Origin: Bradyrhizobium semiaridum
GTDB lineage: Bacteria; Pseudomonadota; Alphaproteobacteria; Rhizobiales; Xanthobacteraceae
Assembly: GCF_020329505.1 (NCBI RefSeq)
Contig: NZ_JAGKJJ010000025.1
Coordinates: 1 to 64,000 of the forward strand
DNA: 64,000 nt
Reading direction: 5' to 3'
Made by a program: the position numbers and the translations under genes. The notes below the pieces were generated by a model. That model had not been told where the DNA came from. It saw nothing but the letters and a program-made list of their open reading frames with translations, and searched no databases. Positions 8,298 through 15,501 of this stretch are shown here, piece by piece; positions within the stretch are counted from its first letter, which is position 1, and the number at the start of each line of letters is the position of its first letter.

Positions 8298-9280
8298 TCG
8301 AGGCCGAGCTCGGGCGCTGCGTCGCCTCCTTTCATCCGGGTGCGACCGGCGTCACCGGCGCAGCAAAGCTCTCCGGCGGCGCGAGCCAGGAGACCTGGAC
8401 GTTCGATATCGTCCATCCGAACGGCAATGTCGGCGCGATCCTGCGCCGCGCGCCGCCAGGCTATGGTGCGGCACCAGGCCGCGCCGCCGGCCTCGATGCC
8501 GAGGCCACCTTGATGCAGCTCGCGCATGATGCCGGGCTGCCGTCGCCCAAGGTGATGCATGTGCTGACGCCGGACGACGGCCTCGGCCGCGGCTTCATCA
8601 TGGCGCGGGTCGAGGGCGAGACCATCGCGCGCAAGATTTTGCGCGACGAGGAATTTGCTGCCGCGCGGCCGCTGCTCGCCCGCCAGCTCGGCCGCGTCAT
8701 CGCCGGCATTCACGGCCTGCCGCGGGAAAAACTGCCGCAGCTACGCAGCATGAGCGCGACCAGGGAGATCGAGGATCTCGCCCGCGAGTACCACAGCTTC
8801 AATTGGCCGCGGCCGGTGTTCGAACTGGCCCTGCGCTGGCTGCGCGATCACGATCCCGGACCGTCGTCCGAGGTGACGCTGGTGCACGGCGATTTCCGCC
8901 ACGGCAATCTGATCATCGGGCCCGATGGCGTGCGCGCGGTGCTCGACTGGGAGCTCGCGCATTTCGGCGACCCGATGGAGGACCTCGGCTGGATCTGCGT
9001 CAACTCCTGGCGCTTCGGCGAGATTGACAAACCGGTCGGCGGCTTTGGTACCCGCGAGGACCTGTTCGCGGGCTACGCGGAGGCTGGCCGCAAGCCGGAT
9101 GCGGACCGCGTGATGTTCTGGGAGGTGATGGGCACGTTGCGCTGGGGCGTGATGTGCTGCGGCATGATGCAGCGTTTTCGCGCTGGTCCCGATCATTCAA
9201 TGGAGCGCGCGATGATCGGCCGGCGCGCGTCGGAGACCGAGATAGACCTTTTGAGACTGCTAGCGCCGCGAGGCAAATGA
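8294..9280 (+). CDS. APH-type phosphotransferase (LvaA/ACAD10-kinase-like)
   Basis: A 328-residue protein whose ATG at 8294 overlaps the crotonase stop (ATGA). The N-lobe begins with the LSGGASQETWTFD nucleotide loop. The C-lobe has the aminoglycoside-phosphotransferase catalytic motif VHGDFRHGNLI (HGD at residues 198-200) and the metal-binding VLDWELAHFGDPMEDLGW near 215-232. Kinases of this branch occur fused to, or beside, ACAD10/11-type acyl-CoA dehydrogenases. The characterised relative LvaA phosphorylates 4-hydroxyvaleryl-CoA together with small LvaB. DUF6285 follows after 1 nt, and an acyl-CoA dehydrogenase lies 1.5 kb on. A hydroxyacyl-CoA kinase role is inferred, not an antibiotic-resistance role. 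Confidence 0.85.
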   Translation: MIEAELGRCVASFHPGATGVTGAAKLSGGASQETWTFDIVHPNGNVGAILRRAPPGYGAAPGRAAGLDAEATLMQLAHDAGLPSPKVMHVLTPDDGLGRGFIMARVEGETIARKILRDEEFAAARPLLARQLGRVIAGIHGLPREKLPQLRSMSATREIEDLAREYHSFNWPRPVFELALRWLRDHDPGPSSEVTLVHGDFRHGNLIIGPDGVRAVLDWELAHFGDPMEDLGWICVNSWRFGEIDKPVGGFGTREDLFAGYAEAGRKPDADRVMFWEVMGTLRWGVMCCGMMQRFRAGPDHSMERAMIGRRASETEIDLLRLLAPRGK

Positions 9281-9281
9281 G

Positions 9282-9659
9282 ATGCAGGACGAACCGACCA
9301 CCACCGAGCTGATCAAGGCCGTCGCCGATTTCCTGCGCAGCGAGATCACGCCTGCCATCAAGGGCCACAACGCCTTCAAGCTGCGCGTCGGCATCAATGC
9401 GCTCGACCTGGTGACGCGGCAGCTCGCGCTGGCCGACGCCGCCGATGCCACCGAGGCCGCGCGGCTGAAGCAATTGCTCGGCGCCGACGGGACGCTCATG
9501 GAGCTGAACCGCGCGCTGTCGGAGAAGATCGCGAGCGGCGAGGTGGATCTGAATACGCCCGGCCTGCGGGAGCATCTCTGGCAGACCACGATGGACAAGC
9601 TTGCCGTCGACCAGCCGAACTACGCGTCCTACAAAAGGGAGTTGGAGCAGAAGGGTTAG
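9282..9659 (+). CDS. DUF6285 protein, probable partner of the phosphotransferase (LvaB-like)
   Basis: A 125-residue helical, soluble protein (TELIKAVADFLRSEITPAI...AFKLRVGINALDLVTRQLAL). It has no signal peptide or membrane segment. The sequence matches the DUF6285 family as I remember it, whose genes almost always sit next to APH-type phosphotransferases and acyl-CoA dehydrogenases. Its start, with GAGGCAAATGAG in front, is one base after the kinase stop, so translation is coupled. By analogy with the small LvaB subunit, which is needed with LvaA to phosphorylate hydroxyacyl-CoAs, it may be a kinase subunit. The LvaB link is inference from size and position. Confidence 0.72.
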   Translation: MQDEPTTTELIKAVADFLRSEITPAIKGHNAFKLRVGINALDLVTRQLALADAADATEAARLKQLLGADGTLMELNRALSEKIASGEVDLNTPGLREHLWQTTMDKLAVDQPNYASYKRELEQKG

Positions 9660-9673
9660 CGATCATCCACGTT

Positions 9674-9774
9674 CGTCATTCCGGGATGCGCCGTCAGGCG
9701 CGAGCCCGGAATCCATACTCACGATCGTGGTTATGGATTCCGGGCTCGTCGCTTCGCGACGCCCCGGAATGACG
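9674..9774. repeat. Palindromic intergenic repeat, family B copy 1
   Basis: CGTCATTCCGGGATGCG...GAGCCCGGAATCCAT is mirrored by ATGGATTCCGGGCTC...GCCCCGGAATGACG, giving a dyad of about 100 bp. It fills the gap between two convergent genes, where it could act as a shared terminator hairpin. A related copy is at 37032-37129. Confidence 0.82.
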
Positions 9775-9789
9775 GGAGGAGGGCGAGCG

Positions 9790-10569
9790 CTATTTCCCCA
9801 GCCACTTCGGCGGCCGCTTCTCCGAGAACGCCTTCGGACCCTCGATGTAGTCCTGCGAGGCGGCCATCGCCTTCACCGCGGGATATTCGCGCTGCTCGGT
9901 CATCGCCTGCTCCAGCGAGACCTCGAGGCCCTTCTGGATGGCCTGCTTGGAAGCTCGGATCGACATTGGCGAGTTCTTGGCGATGGTCTCGGCCCAGCGC
10001 TCGGCGGCGGCCAGCGCTTCGCCCTGCGGCACCACCTCGTTGACGAAGCCGAGCTCGAGGCCTTCCTTGGCGCCGACATGGCGGGCGGTCAGGATCATGC
10101 CCATCGCGCGTTTCAGCCCGATCTGCCGCGGCAACCGTTGCAGGCCGCCGGCGAGCGCGGCGAGGCCGACGCGCGGCTCGGGCAACGCGAAGGTGGCATT
10201 CTCCGAGGCGATGATCAGGTCGCAGGCCAGCGCGATCTCGAAGCCGCCGCCCATCGCGACGCCGTTGACGGCCGCGATGATCGGCTTGTCGCAGTCGAAG
10301 CGGGTGGTAAGGCCGGCGAAACCGCCCTTGCCCCAGCCGCGCTTCCCGCCGGCGGCCTGCCATTTCAGATCATTGCCCGCACAGAACGCCTTGTCGCCGG
10401 CGCCGGTGACGATCGCGACCCACTGCTCGGGATCGGCAGAGAACTCGTCGAACACCTTGTCGAGCTCGAAATGCGCGTCGATATGCAGCGCGTTGTAGAC
10501 CTCCGGCCGCGACAGCGTCACGATGGTGATGGGACCCTTGCGCGTCACCTTGGAGAATTTCAGATCCAT
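9790..10569 (-). CDS. Enoyl-CoA hydratase/isomerase family protein (crotonase)
   Basis: The 259-residue protein shows both oxyanion-hole segments (GAGDKAFCAGNDLK near residues 56-69; NGVAMGGGFEIALACD near 104-119) and FALPEPRVGLAALAGGLQRL near 130-150. The Glu in LPEPRVG matches the first catalytic Glu of rat mitochondrial hydratase. The position of the second catalytic Glu (KRAMGMILT) is Gly, so simple hydratase activity is uncertain. An isomerase, dehydratase or CaiD-like role is possible. The gene is divergent from the acyl-CoA dehydrogenase at 10790 across a 220-bp gap and convergent with the DUF6285 gene. Confidence 0.86.
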   Translation of the reverse strand: MDLKFSKVTRKGPITIVTLSRPEVYNALHIDAHFELDKVFDEFSADPEQWVAIVTGAGDKAFCAGNDLKWQAAGGKRGWGKGGFAGLTTRFDCDKPIIAAVNGVAMGGGFEIALACDLIIASENATFALPEPRVGLAALAGGLQRLPRQIGLKRAMGMILTARHVGAKEGLELGFVNEVVPQGEALAAAERWAETIAKNSPMSIRASKQAIQKGLEVSLEQAMTEQREYPAVKAMAASQDYIEGPKAFSEKRPPKWLGK

Positions 10570-10686
10570 GTTTGCTCCCGTGGATTTTCTGCGGCGAAGA
10601 ATATGGCTGATATCCTAGCGCCTGCGCGCCGTTCCGTGCCATCCAAATACGCAAGGCGACCGCGCGCGCTGGTGTCATCCGCCTGC

Positions 10687-10715
10687 TTGACTTGGACCCG
10701 CGCATCTCACCTTAA
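10687..10715 (+). promoter_or_regulatory. Possible sigma-70-like promoter for the acyl-CoA dehydrogenase gene
   Basis: TTGACT at 10687-10692 and CTTAAT or CCTTAA about 17-18 bp downstream form a weak -35/-10 pair about 75 nt before the TTG start at 10790. No clear operator dyad is seen in the 220-bp divergent gap. Confidence 0.28.
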
Positions 10716-10789
10716 TCGATCCGAACGCGTGCGCGTGATAGCGCCTAAACGCAAAACCGGAATCAACGATATCTTCGGGAGAGACCGCC

Positions 10790-12064
10790 TTGGATTTCAA
10801 TCTGCCGGCTGACCTAGTCGCCTATCTCGCCGAGCTCGACCGCTTCATCGAACGCGAGATCAAGCCGCTGGAAGAGGCCGACGACAACATCCGCTTCTTC
10901 GATCATCGCCGCGAATGGGCGCGCACCGATTTCGATAATGGCGGCCTGCCGCGCCACGAATGGGAGGCGCTGCTGCGCAAGGCCAAGAACCTGGCCGATG
11001 CCGCCGGCCATCTGCGCTTTGCGATCCCGAAACGCTATGGCGGCAAGGACGGCTCCAATCTCTGGATGGCCGTGATCCGCGAGCATTTCGCGTCGAAAGG
11101 TCTCGGCCTGCACAATGACCTGCAGAACGAGCATTCGATCGTTGGAAACCTGCCGATCGTCACCATGCTCGACCGCTACGGAACCGACGAGCAGAAGGCG
11201 ATGATCGACGGTTCGATCACCGGCAAGTACCGCATCACGTTCGGATTGACGGAGCCGGAGCACGGCTCCGACGCGACGCATATGGAGACCAGGGCGGCGC
11301 CGGCGACGCGCGACAACGTCAAGGGCTGGGTCATCAACGGCGAGAAGATGTGGACGACCGGCATGCATGTCGCGACGCATTGCGCGCTGTTCGCCCGCAC
11401 CTCGGGCAATGACGGCGACGCCCGCGGCATCACCTGCTTCCTGGTGCCGGCGAAATCGCCGGGCGTGAAGGTCGAGCAGTATATGTGGACCTTCAACATG
11501 CCGACCGATCACCCGCGCGTCAGCTTCACCGACGTGTTCGTGCCGGAGGATGCGCTGTTCGGCGAGGTCGGCCGGGGACTGTCGCTGGCGCAGTGCTTCG
11601 TGCACGAGAACCGCATCCGCCAGGCGGCGAGCTCGCTGGGCGCCGCGGTCTACTGCATCAACGAAAGCGTGAAATATGCGCGCGAGCGAAAGCCGTTCGG
11701 CAAGGCGCTGGCCGAGAACCAGGCGATCCAGTGGCCGCTGGTCGAACTCGCGACCCAGGCCGAGATGCTCCGCCTGCTGATCCGCAAGACCGCCTGGGAG
11801 ATGGACCAGCTCACCCAGGCGCAGGTCGAGCACACGCTGTCCGACCGCGTCTCGATGTGCAACTTCTGGGCAAACCGGCTATGCTGCGAGGCCGCCGACC
11901 GCGCCATGCAGGTGCATGGCGGCATGGGCTATTCGCGGCACAAGCCGTTCGAGCACATCTATCGCCACCACCGCCGCTACCGCATCACCGAGGGCAGCGA
12001 GGAGATCCAGAAGCGCAAGGTGGCGGGCTTCCTGTTCGGCTACATGGGAGCGGGGAAGCACTAA
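10790..12064 (+). CDS. Acyl-CoA dehydrogenase (LvaC/ACAD10-11-like)
   Basis: A 424-residue protein starting at a TTG (DFNLPADLVAYLAELD), chosen because GGGAGAG lies 8-14 nt upstream. It has the FAD-contact TFGLTEPEHGSDATHM near residue 150, GWVINGEKMWTTGMH near 183, ARERKPFGKALAENQAIQW near 300, HGGMGYSRHKPFEHIYRHHR near 380, and ITEGSEEIQKRKVAG with the region of the catalytic base. The closest relatives by pattern are the dehydrogenases that accompany APH-type kinases. In the levulinate pathway this position (LvaC) processes the phosphorylated 4-hydroxyacyl-CoA. The kinase and DUF6285 genes are 1.1 kb upstream on the same strand, separated by an inverted gene. Confidence 0.9.
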   Translation: MDFNLPADLVAYLAELDRFIEREIKPLEEADDNIRFFDHRREWARTDFDNGGLPRHEWEALLRKAKNLADAAGHLRFAIPKRYGGKDGSNLWMAVIREHFASKGLGLHNDLQNEHSIVGNLPIVTMLDRYGTDEQKAMIDGSITGKYRITFGLTEPEHGSDATHMETRAAPATRDNVKGWVINGEKMWTTGMHVATHCALFARTSGNDGDARGITCFLVPAKSPGVKVEQYMWTFNMPTDHPRVSFTDVFVPEDALFGEVGRGLSLAQCFVHENRIRQAASSLGAAVYCINESVKYARERKPFGKALAENQAIQWPLVELATQAEMLRLLIRKTAWEMDQLTQAQVEHTLSDRVSMCNFWANRLCCEAADRAMQVHGGMGYSRHKPFEHIYRHHRRYRITEGSEEIQKRKVAGFLFGYMGAGKH

Positions 12065-12078
12065 GCTGGGAGGGTGGC

Positions 12079-12555
12079 ATGAGCATGGAAGGCGGATGCA
12101 CCTGCAGGACCATCCGCTACCGCCTCAACGGCAGGCCGCTGATCGTGCACGCCTGCCATTGCACCTGGTGCCAGCGCGAGACCGGCACTGCGCATGCGCT
12201 GAATGCGATGTATGAGGCCGAGCGGGTCGAGCACATCGCGGCCGAGCCGGAGATCCTCGACACCCCGTCGGCGAGCGGCAAGGGCCAGAAGATCGCGCGC
12301 TGCCCGGTCTGCAAGGTCGCGGTCTGGAGCAACTATCCTGGTGCAGGGCCGGCCGTGCGCTTCGTCCGCGTCGGGACCATGGATGATCCGAACCAGTGTC
12401 CGCCCGACGTGCACATCTTCACCTCGTCGAAGCAGCACTGGGTGACGTTTCCGCCGGGCGCAAAGGTGTTTGCGGAGTACTACGATCGCAGAGACGTCTG
12501 GCCGAAGGAGGCGCTGGAGCGCTGGCGGATCCTGCGGGAGAAGGTGAAGGCGTGA
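12079..12555 (+). CDS. GFA/CENP-V-family zinc protein
   Basis: The 158-residue protein, with GGGAGG 5-10 nt before the ATG at 12079, has three cysteine clusters: CTCRTIRY (residues 6-13), CHCTWCQRETG (near 28-38), and CPVCKVAVW (near 75-83). These are the zinc ligands of the glutathione-dependent formaldehyde-activating (GFA) fold. Most members are not demonstrated formaldehyde-glutathione synthases, so only the family is certain. It follows the acyl-CoA dehydrogenase by 14 nt and is likely co-transcribed. A family C repeat lies between its end and the convergent acyl-CoA synthetase gene. Confidence 0.85.
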   Translation: MSMEGGCTCRTIRYRLNGRPLIVHACHCTWCQRETGTAHALNAMYEAERVEHIAAEPEILDTPSASGKGQKIARCPVCKVAVWSNYPGAGPAVRFVRVGTMDDPNQCPPDVHIFTSSKQHWVTFPPGAKVFAEYYDRRDVWPKEALERWRILREKVKA

Positions 12556-12574
12556 TGCCCGACGCTTTCTCCAC

Positions 12575-12698
12575 CGTCGTCCCGGCGAAGGCCGGGATCC
12601 ATAACCACAGTCGGTTATTGGTTGAGCGAGATGTGGCCCCAGCGTCGCGCCGCAACGAATAGCGGTGGTTATGGGTCCCGGCCTTCGCCGGGACGACG
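12575..12698. repeat. Palindromic intergenic repeat, family C copy 1
   Basis: CGTCGTCCCGGCGAAGGCC...ATAACCAC is mirrored by GTGGTTATGGGTCCCGGCC...CGGGACGACG, a dyad of about 124 bp between convergent genes. It ends 5 nt from the stop codon of the synthetase gene. Relatives are at 14379-14500 and 35893-36010. Confidence 0.85.
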
Positions 12699-12703
12699 AG
12701 AGG

Positions 12704-14284
12704 CTAGTTCACCTGCCGGTCTTTCCCCGCCCAGTACGGTTCGCGCAGGCTTCGCCTCAGGATCTTGCCCGACGGGTTGCGGGGCAGGGCGGCGATGAAG
12801 TCGACCGATTTCGGTATCTTGTAGCCGGCGATCCGTTCGCGGGTGAAGTTGATGATGTCGGTCGCGGTTGCGCTCTTGCCCGGCTTCATCACCACCACCG
12901 CCTTCACCGCCTCGCCCCATTTGTCGTCGGGGATGCCGATCACGGCAGCTTCCGCCACATCGGGGTGATCGCACAGCGCGCCCTCGACCTCGGCCGGGTA
13001 GATGTTCTCGCCGCCGGAGATGATCATGTCCTTGATGCGGTCATGGATGTAGAGATAGCCGTCACGGTCCATGTAGCCGGCGTCGCCGGTGCGCAGCCAG
13101 CCGTCGCTGTCGATGGTGCGGGCGGTCGCCTCGGGCAGATTCCAGTAGCCGGCCATGTTGGAGCCGGAGCGGGTGGCGATCTCGCCGACCTCGCCGGGCG
13201 GCAGCGGTTTCCCCTCGGGATCGAGGATCGCAAGCTCGACGCCGGGCAGCGCCTTGCCGGCGGAACGCATGCGGTCGAGGCCCTCGATGTGATCCTCCGG
13301 CGGCAGCGCCACGATGGTGCCGGTGGTCTCGGTCATGCCGTACATCTGCACGAAGCCGCATTTGAAGACCTCGATGCATTCCTTCAGCAGCGCCGCCGGA
13401 ATCGGCGAGGCGCCGTAGAGCATGTATTTCAGGCGCGAAAAGTCGACCTGCCGCGCGCGGGGTTGCCGTACCACGAACTGCATCGCGGCCGGCACCATAA
13501 ACAGCTTGGTGATGCCGGACTGCTCGAAGAAATCCAGCACCTTGGTCGGGTCGAACTCGCGTGCGATCACGCCGCGGGCGCCGTGGTAGAGGCCCATCAC
13601 GCCCCAGCCGGAGCCGCCGATGTGGAAGATCGGCATCGCCACCAGCGAGACGTCGTCGGTGGTCCACTTGTTCCACTCCGGCTTGTCGGCCTCGTTGCCG
13701 GTCTGCACCAGGTTGAGGAAGTTGGCGTGCGACAGCATCGCGCCCTTCGGCTTGCCTGTGGTGCCCGACGTATAGAGCTGGATCGCGATGTCCTTCGGCT
13801 CGATCGGCACGCGCGGGTCGTCGCCGCTCTGCGCGTCGCGCCAGGCGAGGTAGTCGGGCCATTCCGGCGCGCCGCCTTCGGTGGTGATGACCGTGCGCAC
13901 GCTCGGCAGCTTGTCCCTGATATTGCGCACCTGCGTGATGAATTCGGGGCCGACGAACAAGACGGGCGCCTTGCAGTCGTCGACGATGAAGGCGACTTCG
14001 GGTCCCGCAAGCCGCCAGTTCACCGGCGCCATCACCACGCCGGCCTTCATCGCGCCCATCAACAGCTCGAAATAGTAGTCGCTGTTCTTGCCGAGATAGG
14101 CGATGCGCTCGCCTTTCTTGACGCCCATCGCGATCAGGGCATTGGCGACGCGGTTGGTCTTGATGTCGAATTCGGCGAAGCTGGTGGTCCGTCCCTCGAA
14201 CTCGTAGGCCAGCGCGTCGCCGCGGCTCCTGGCGCGGTCGCGCACCATGTCGGCAAGGTTGGTCAGTTTCGGCGCAACGGACAT
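12704..14284 (-). CDS. Acyl-CoA synthetase (class I AMP-forming ligase)
   Basis: The 526-residue protein starts at the ATG at 14284 (MSVAPKLTNLADMV) with GGGGGAA 4 nt upstream. ANL-superfamily core motifs are present: P-loop LYTSGTTGKPKGAMLSH (residues 167-183), YGMTETTG near 320, WLRTGDAGYMDRDGYL near 405, and IKDMIISGGENIYPAEVE near 425. The C-terminal catalytic Lys is in PRNPSGKILRR near 510. It activates a carboxylic acid to its CoA thioester via an acyl-adenylate. The sequence does not fix chain length; a medium- or long-chain or alicyclic acid is likely. It follows the 2,4-dienoyl-CoA reductase-like gene on the same strand, separated by a repeat. Confidence 0.9.
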   Translation of the reverse strand: MSVAPKLTNLADMVRDRARSRGDALAYEFEGRTTSFAEFDIKTNRVANALIAMGVKKGERIAYLGKNSDYYFELLMGAMKAGVVMAPVNWRLAGPEVAFIVDDCKAPVLFVGPEFITQVRNIRDKLPSVRTVITTEGGAPEWPDYLAWRDAQSGDDPRVPIEPKDIAIQLYTSGTTGKPKGAMLSHANFLNLVQTGNEADKPEWNKWTTDDVSLVAMPIFHIGGSGWGVMGLYHGARGVIAREFDPTKVLDFFEQSGITKLFMVPAAMQFVVRQPRARQVDFSRLKYMLYGASPIPAALLKECIEVFKCGFVQMYGMTETTGTIVALPPEDHIEGLDRMRSAGKALPGVELAILDPEGKPLPPGEVGEIATRSGSNMAGYWNLPEATARTIDSDGWLRTGDAGYMDRDGYLYIHDRIKDMIISGGENIYPAEVEGALCDHPDVAEAAVIGIPDDKWGEAVKAVVVMKPGKSATATDIINFTRERIAGYKIPKSVDFIAALPRNPSGKILRRSLREPYWAGKDRQVN

Positions 14285-14378
14285 GTTTCCCCCGAAGAGT
14301 CTTGTTTTGGTTGCGCGGAGTGTGGCGGCATCTCGCGCGAAAAACAATACGGGGTGAGCGACCACGATGTCTCCACAT

Positions 14379-14500
14379 CGTCATCCTGGCGAAAGCCAGG
14401 ACCCATTATCACAAATGCATGTGTGGTGCGCCGCTGGGGCTACGGCGTATACGATGACATACAGCAGTGGTTATGGGTCCTGGCTTTCGCGAGGACGACG
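14379..14500. repeat. Palindromic intergenic repeat, family C copy 2
   Basis: CGTCATCCTGGCGAAAGCCAGGACCCAT is mirrored by ATGGGTCCTGGCTTTCGCGAGGACGACG. Base changes in one arm (CCTGGCGAAAG against CCCGGCGAAGG in copy 1) are matched in the other arm, so the pairing is kept. It lies in the 241-bp gap between two minus-strand genes. Confidence 0.82.
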
Positions 14501-14525
14501 GTGGAGGTTGAGGCAAGCTGTCGCG

Positions 14526-15401
14526 TCAGCCCCGCGCCGCGCGGTCCTTCTCGTTCTGCGCCTTGATCGACTCGCGCGCTTTGGTCCAGTCGTCGTCGCT
14601 CCAGTCGCGCAGCTGGTAGAAATTGCCGCCCATCGCCAGCGCCTGCGCGCCGTCCATCGCGATGGTTTCGCCGTTGATCCAGTCGCAGCCGCCGGAGATC
14701 AGGAACACGGCGAGGTTCTGCAACTCCTCCATGGTGCCGACGCGGCCCATCGGGTTCATCGCCTTGGTGCGCGCGCCGGCCTCGTCGCCGGGCTTGATCC
14801 GCTTGCTCATGCCCTCGGTCGGGATCTCGCCGGGCGCGATGGTGTTGAGGCGGATGCCGTGCCGGCCCCATTCGACCGCAAGCGACATCGTCATGGCGTG
14901 GATCGCCGACTTGCTCATCGCCGACGGCACCACATAGGGCGAGCCGTTGCGCACCCAGGTCACCGTGATCGACACCACATTGCCGCGATTGCCGCCGGCG
15001 ATCCAGCGCCGGCCGACCGCGTGCGTCACGTAGAAGGTGCCGTGCATCACGATGTTGGCGACGGCGTCGAAGCCGCGCGGCGACAGCTCTTCCGAGCGCG
15101 AGATGAAATTGCCGGCGGCGTTGTTGATCAGATCGGTGAGGGGACCGCTGGTGGTCCAGATCGCCTCGATCATCTCGTCGACCGCCATGGCGTTGCGGAT
15201 GTCGACGCCGTGGCTGACGACGCGCCCGCCATATTCGGCCATCAGCTCGGTGGCGGTCTCGTCGCAGACGCTCTTGCGGCGGCCGCAGATATGAACCTCG
15301 GCACCGAGCTGGAGGAACCGCGAGGCCATGGCCTTGCCGAGACCGGTGCCGCCGCCGGTTACCAGGATGCGCCGCCCGACGAGAAGCTGATCAGAGAACA
15401 T
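14526..15401 (-). CDS. SDR resembling DECR-type 2,4-dienoyl-CoA reductase
   Basis: GGAGG five nt before the ATG at 15401 fixes a 291-residue start (MFSDQLLVGRRILVTGG); the longer GTG start would lie inside that ribosome site. TGGGTGLG near residue 15 binds NADP(H), and NNAAGNF near 95 fits the SDR core. The region YVVPSAMSKSAIHAM with AVEWG, followed by GRVGTMEELQNLA, CDWINGE and NFYQLRDWS, resembles human DECR1 as I remember it. It lacks YxxxK. By my alignment the DECR1 catalytic Tyr (15 residues before the Lys) is Trp here, while Ser and Lys remain. It may reduce 2,4-dienoyl-CoAs or have altered chemistry. Confidence 0.84.
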   Translation of the reverse strand: MFSDQLLVGRRILVTGGGTGLGKAMASRFLQLGAEVHICGRRKSVCDETATELMAEYGGRVVSHGVDIRNAMAVDEMIEAIWTTSGPLTDLINNAAGNFISRSEELSPRGFDAVANIVMHGTFYVTHAVGRRWIAGGNRGNVVSITVTWVRNGSPYVVPSAMSKSAIHAMTMSLAVEWGRHGIRLNTIAPGEIPTEGMSKRIKPGDEAGARTKAMNPMGRVGTMEELQNLAVFLISGGCDWINGETIAMDGAQALAMGGNFYQLRDWSDDDWTKARESIKAQNEKDRAARG

Positions 15402-15423
15402 CGTTTCCTCCACGGGGGTTGTC

Positions 15424-15443
15424 AGTTAATTGGTCGATTGACT
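15424..15443. promoter_or_regulatory. Candidate operator between divergent SDR and crotonase genes
   Basis: AGTTAAT-TGGTCG-ATTGACT is a 7+6+7 dyad with one mismatch, 23 nt upstream of the SDR start and 59 nt upstream of the crotonase start. Its place in a 100-bp divergent promoter region suggests shared control by a dimeric repressor. No regulator gene lies next to it. Confidence 0.35.
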
Positions 15444-15501
15444 AAAACCGGACAACGGCCTTTCTGTAAAGCGCCAACGAGGGAAAGCGGAGGAGATTTC
15501 A

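Noticed and set aside
8294..9280. Aminoglycoside resistance kinase
   Set aside because: The fold is APH-like, but coupling to a crotonase, DUF6285 and acyl-CoA dehydrogenases fits the acyl-CoA-associated branch.
12665..14566. A long plus-strand frame opposite the acyl-CoA synthetase
   Set aside because: The minus strand encodes the complete ANL ligase with all motifs in order; the plus frame is its mirror and also crosses a palindromic repeat.
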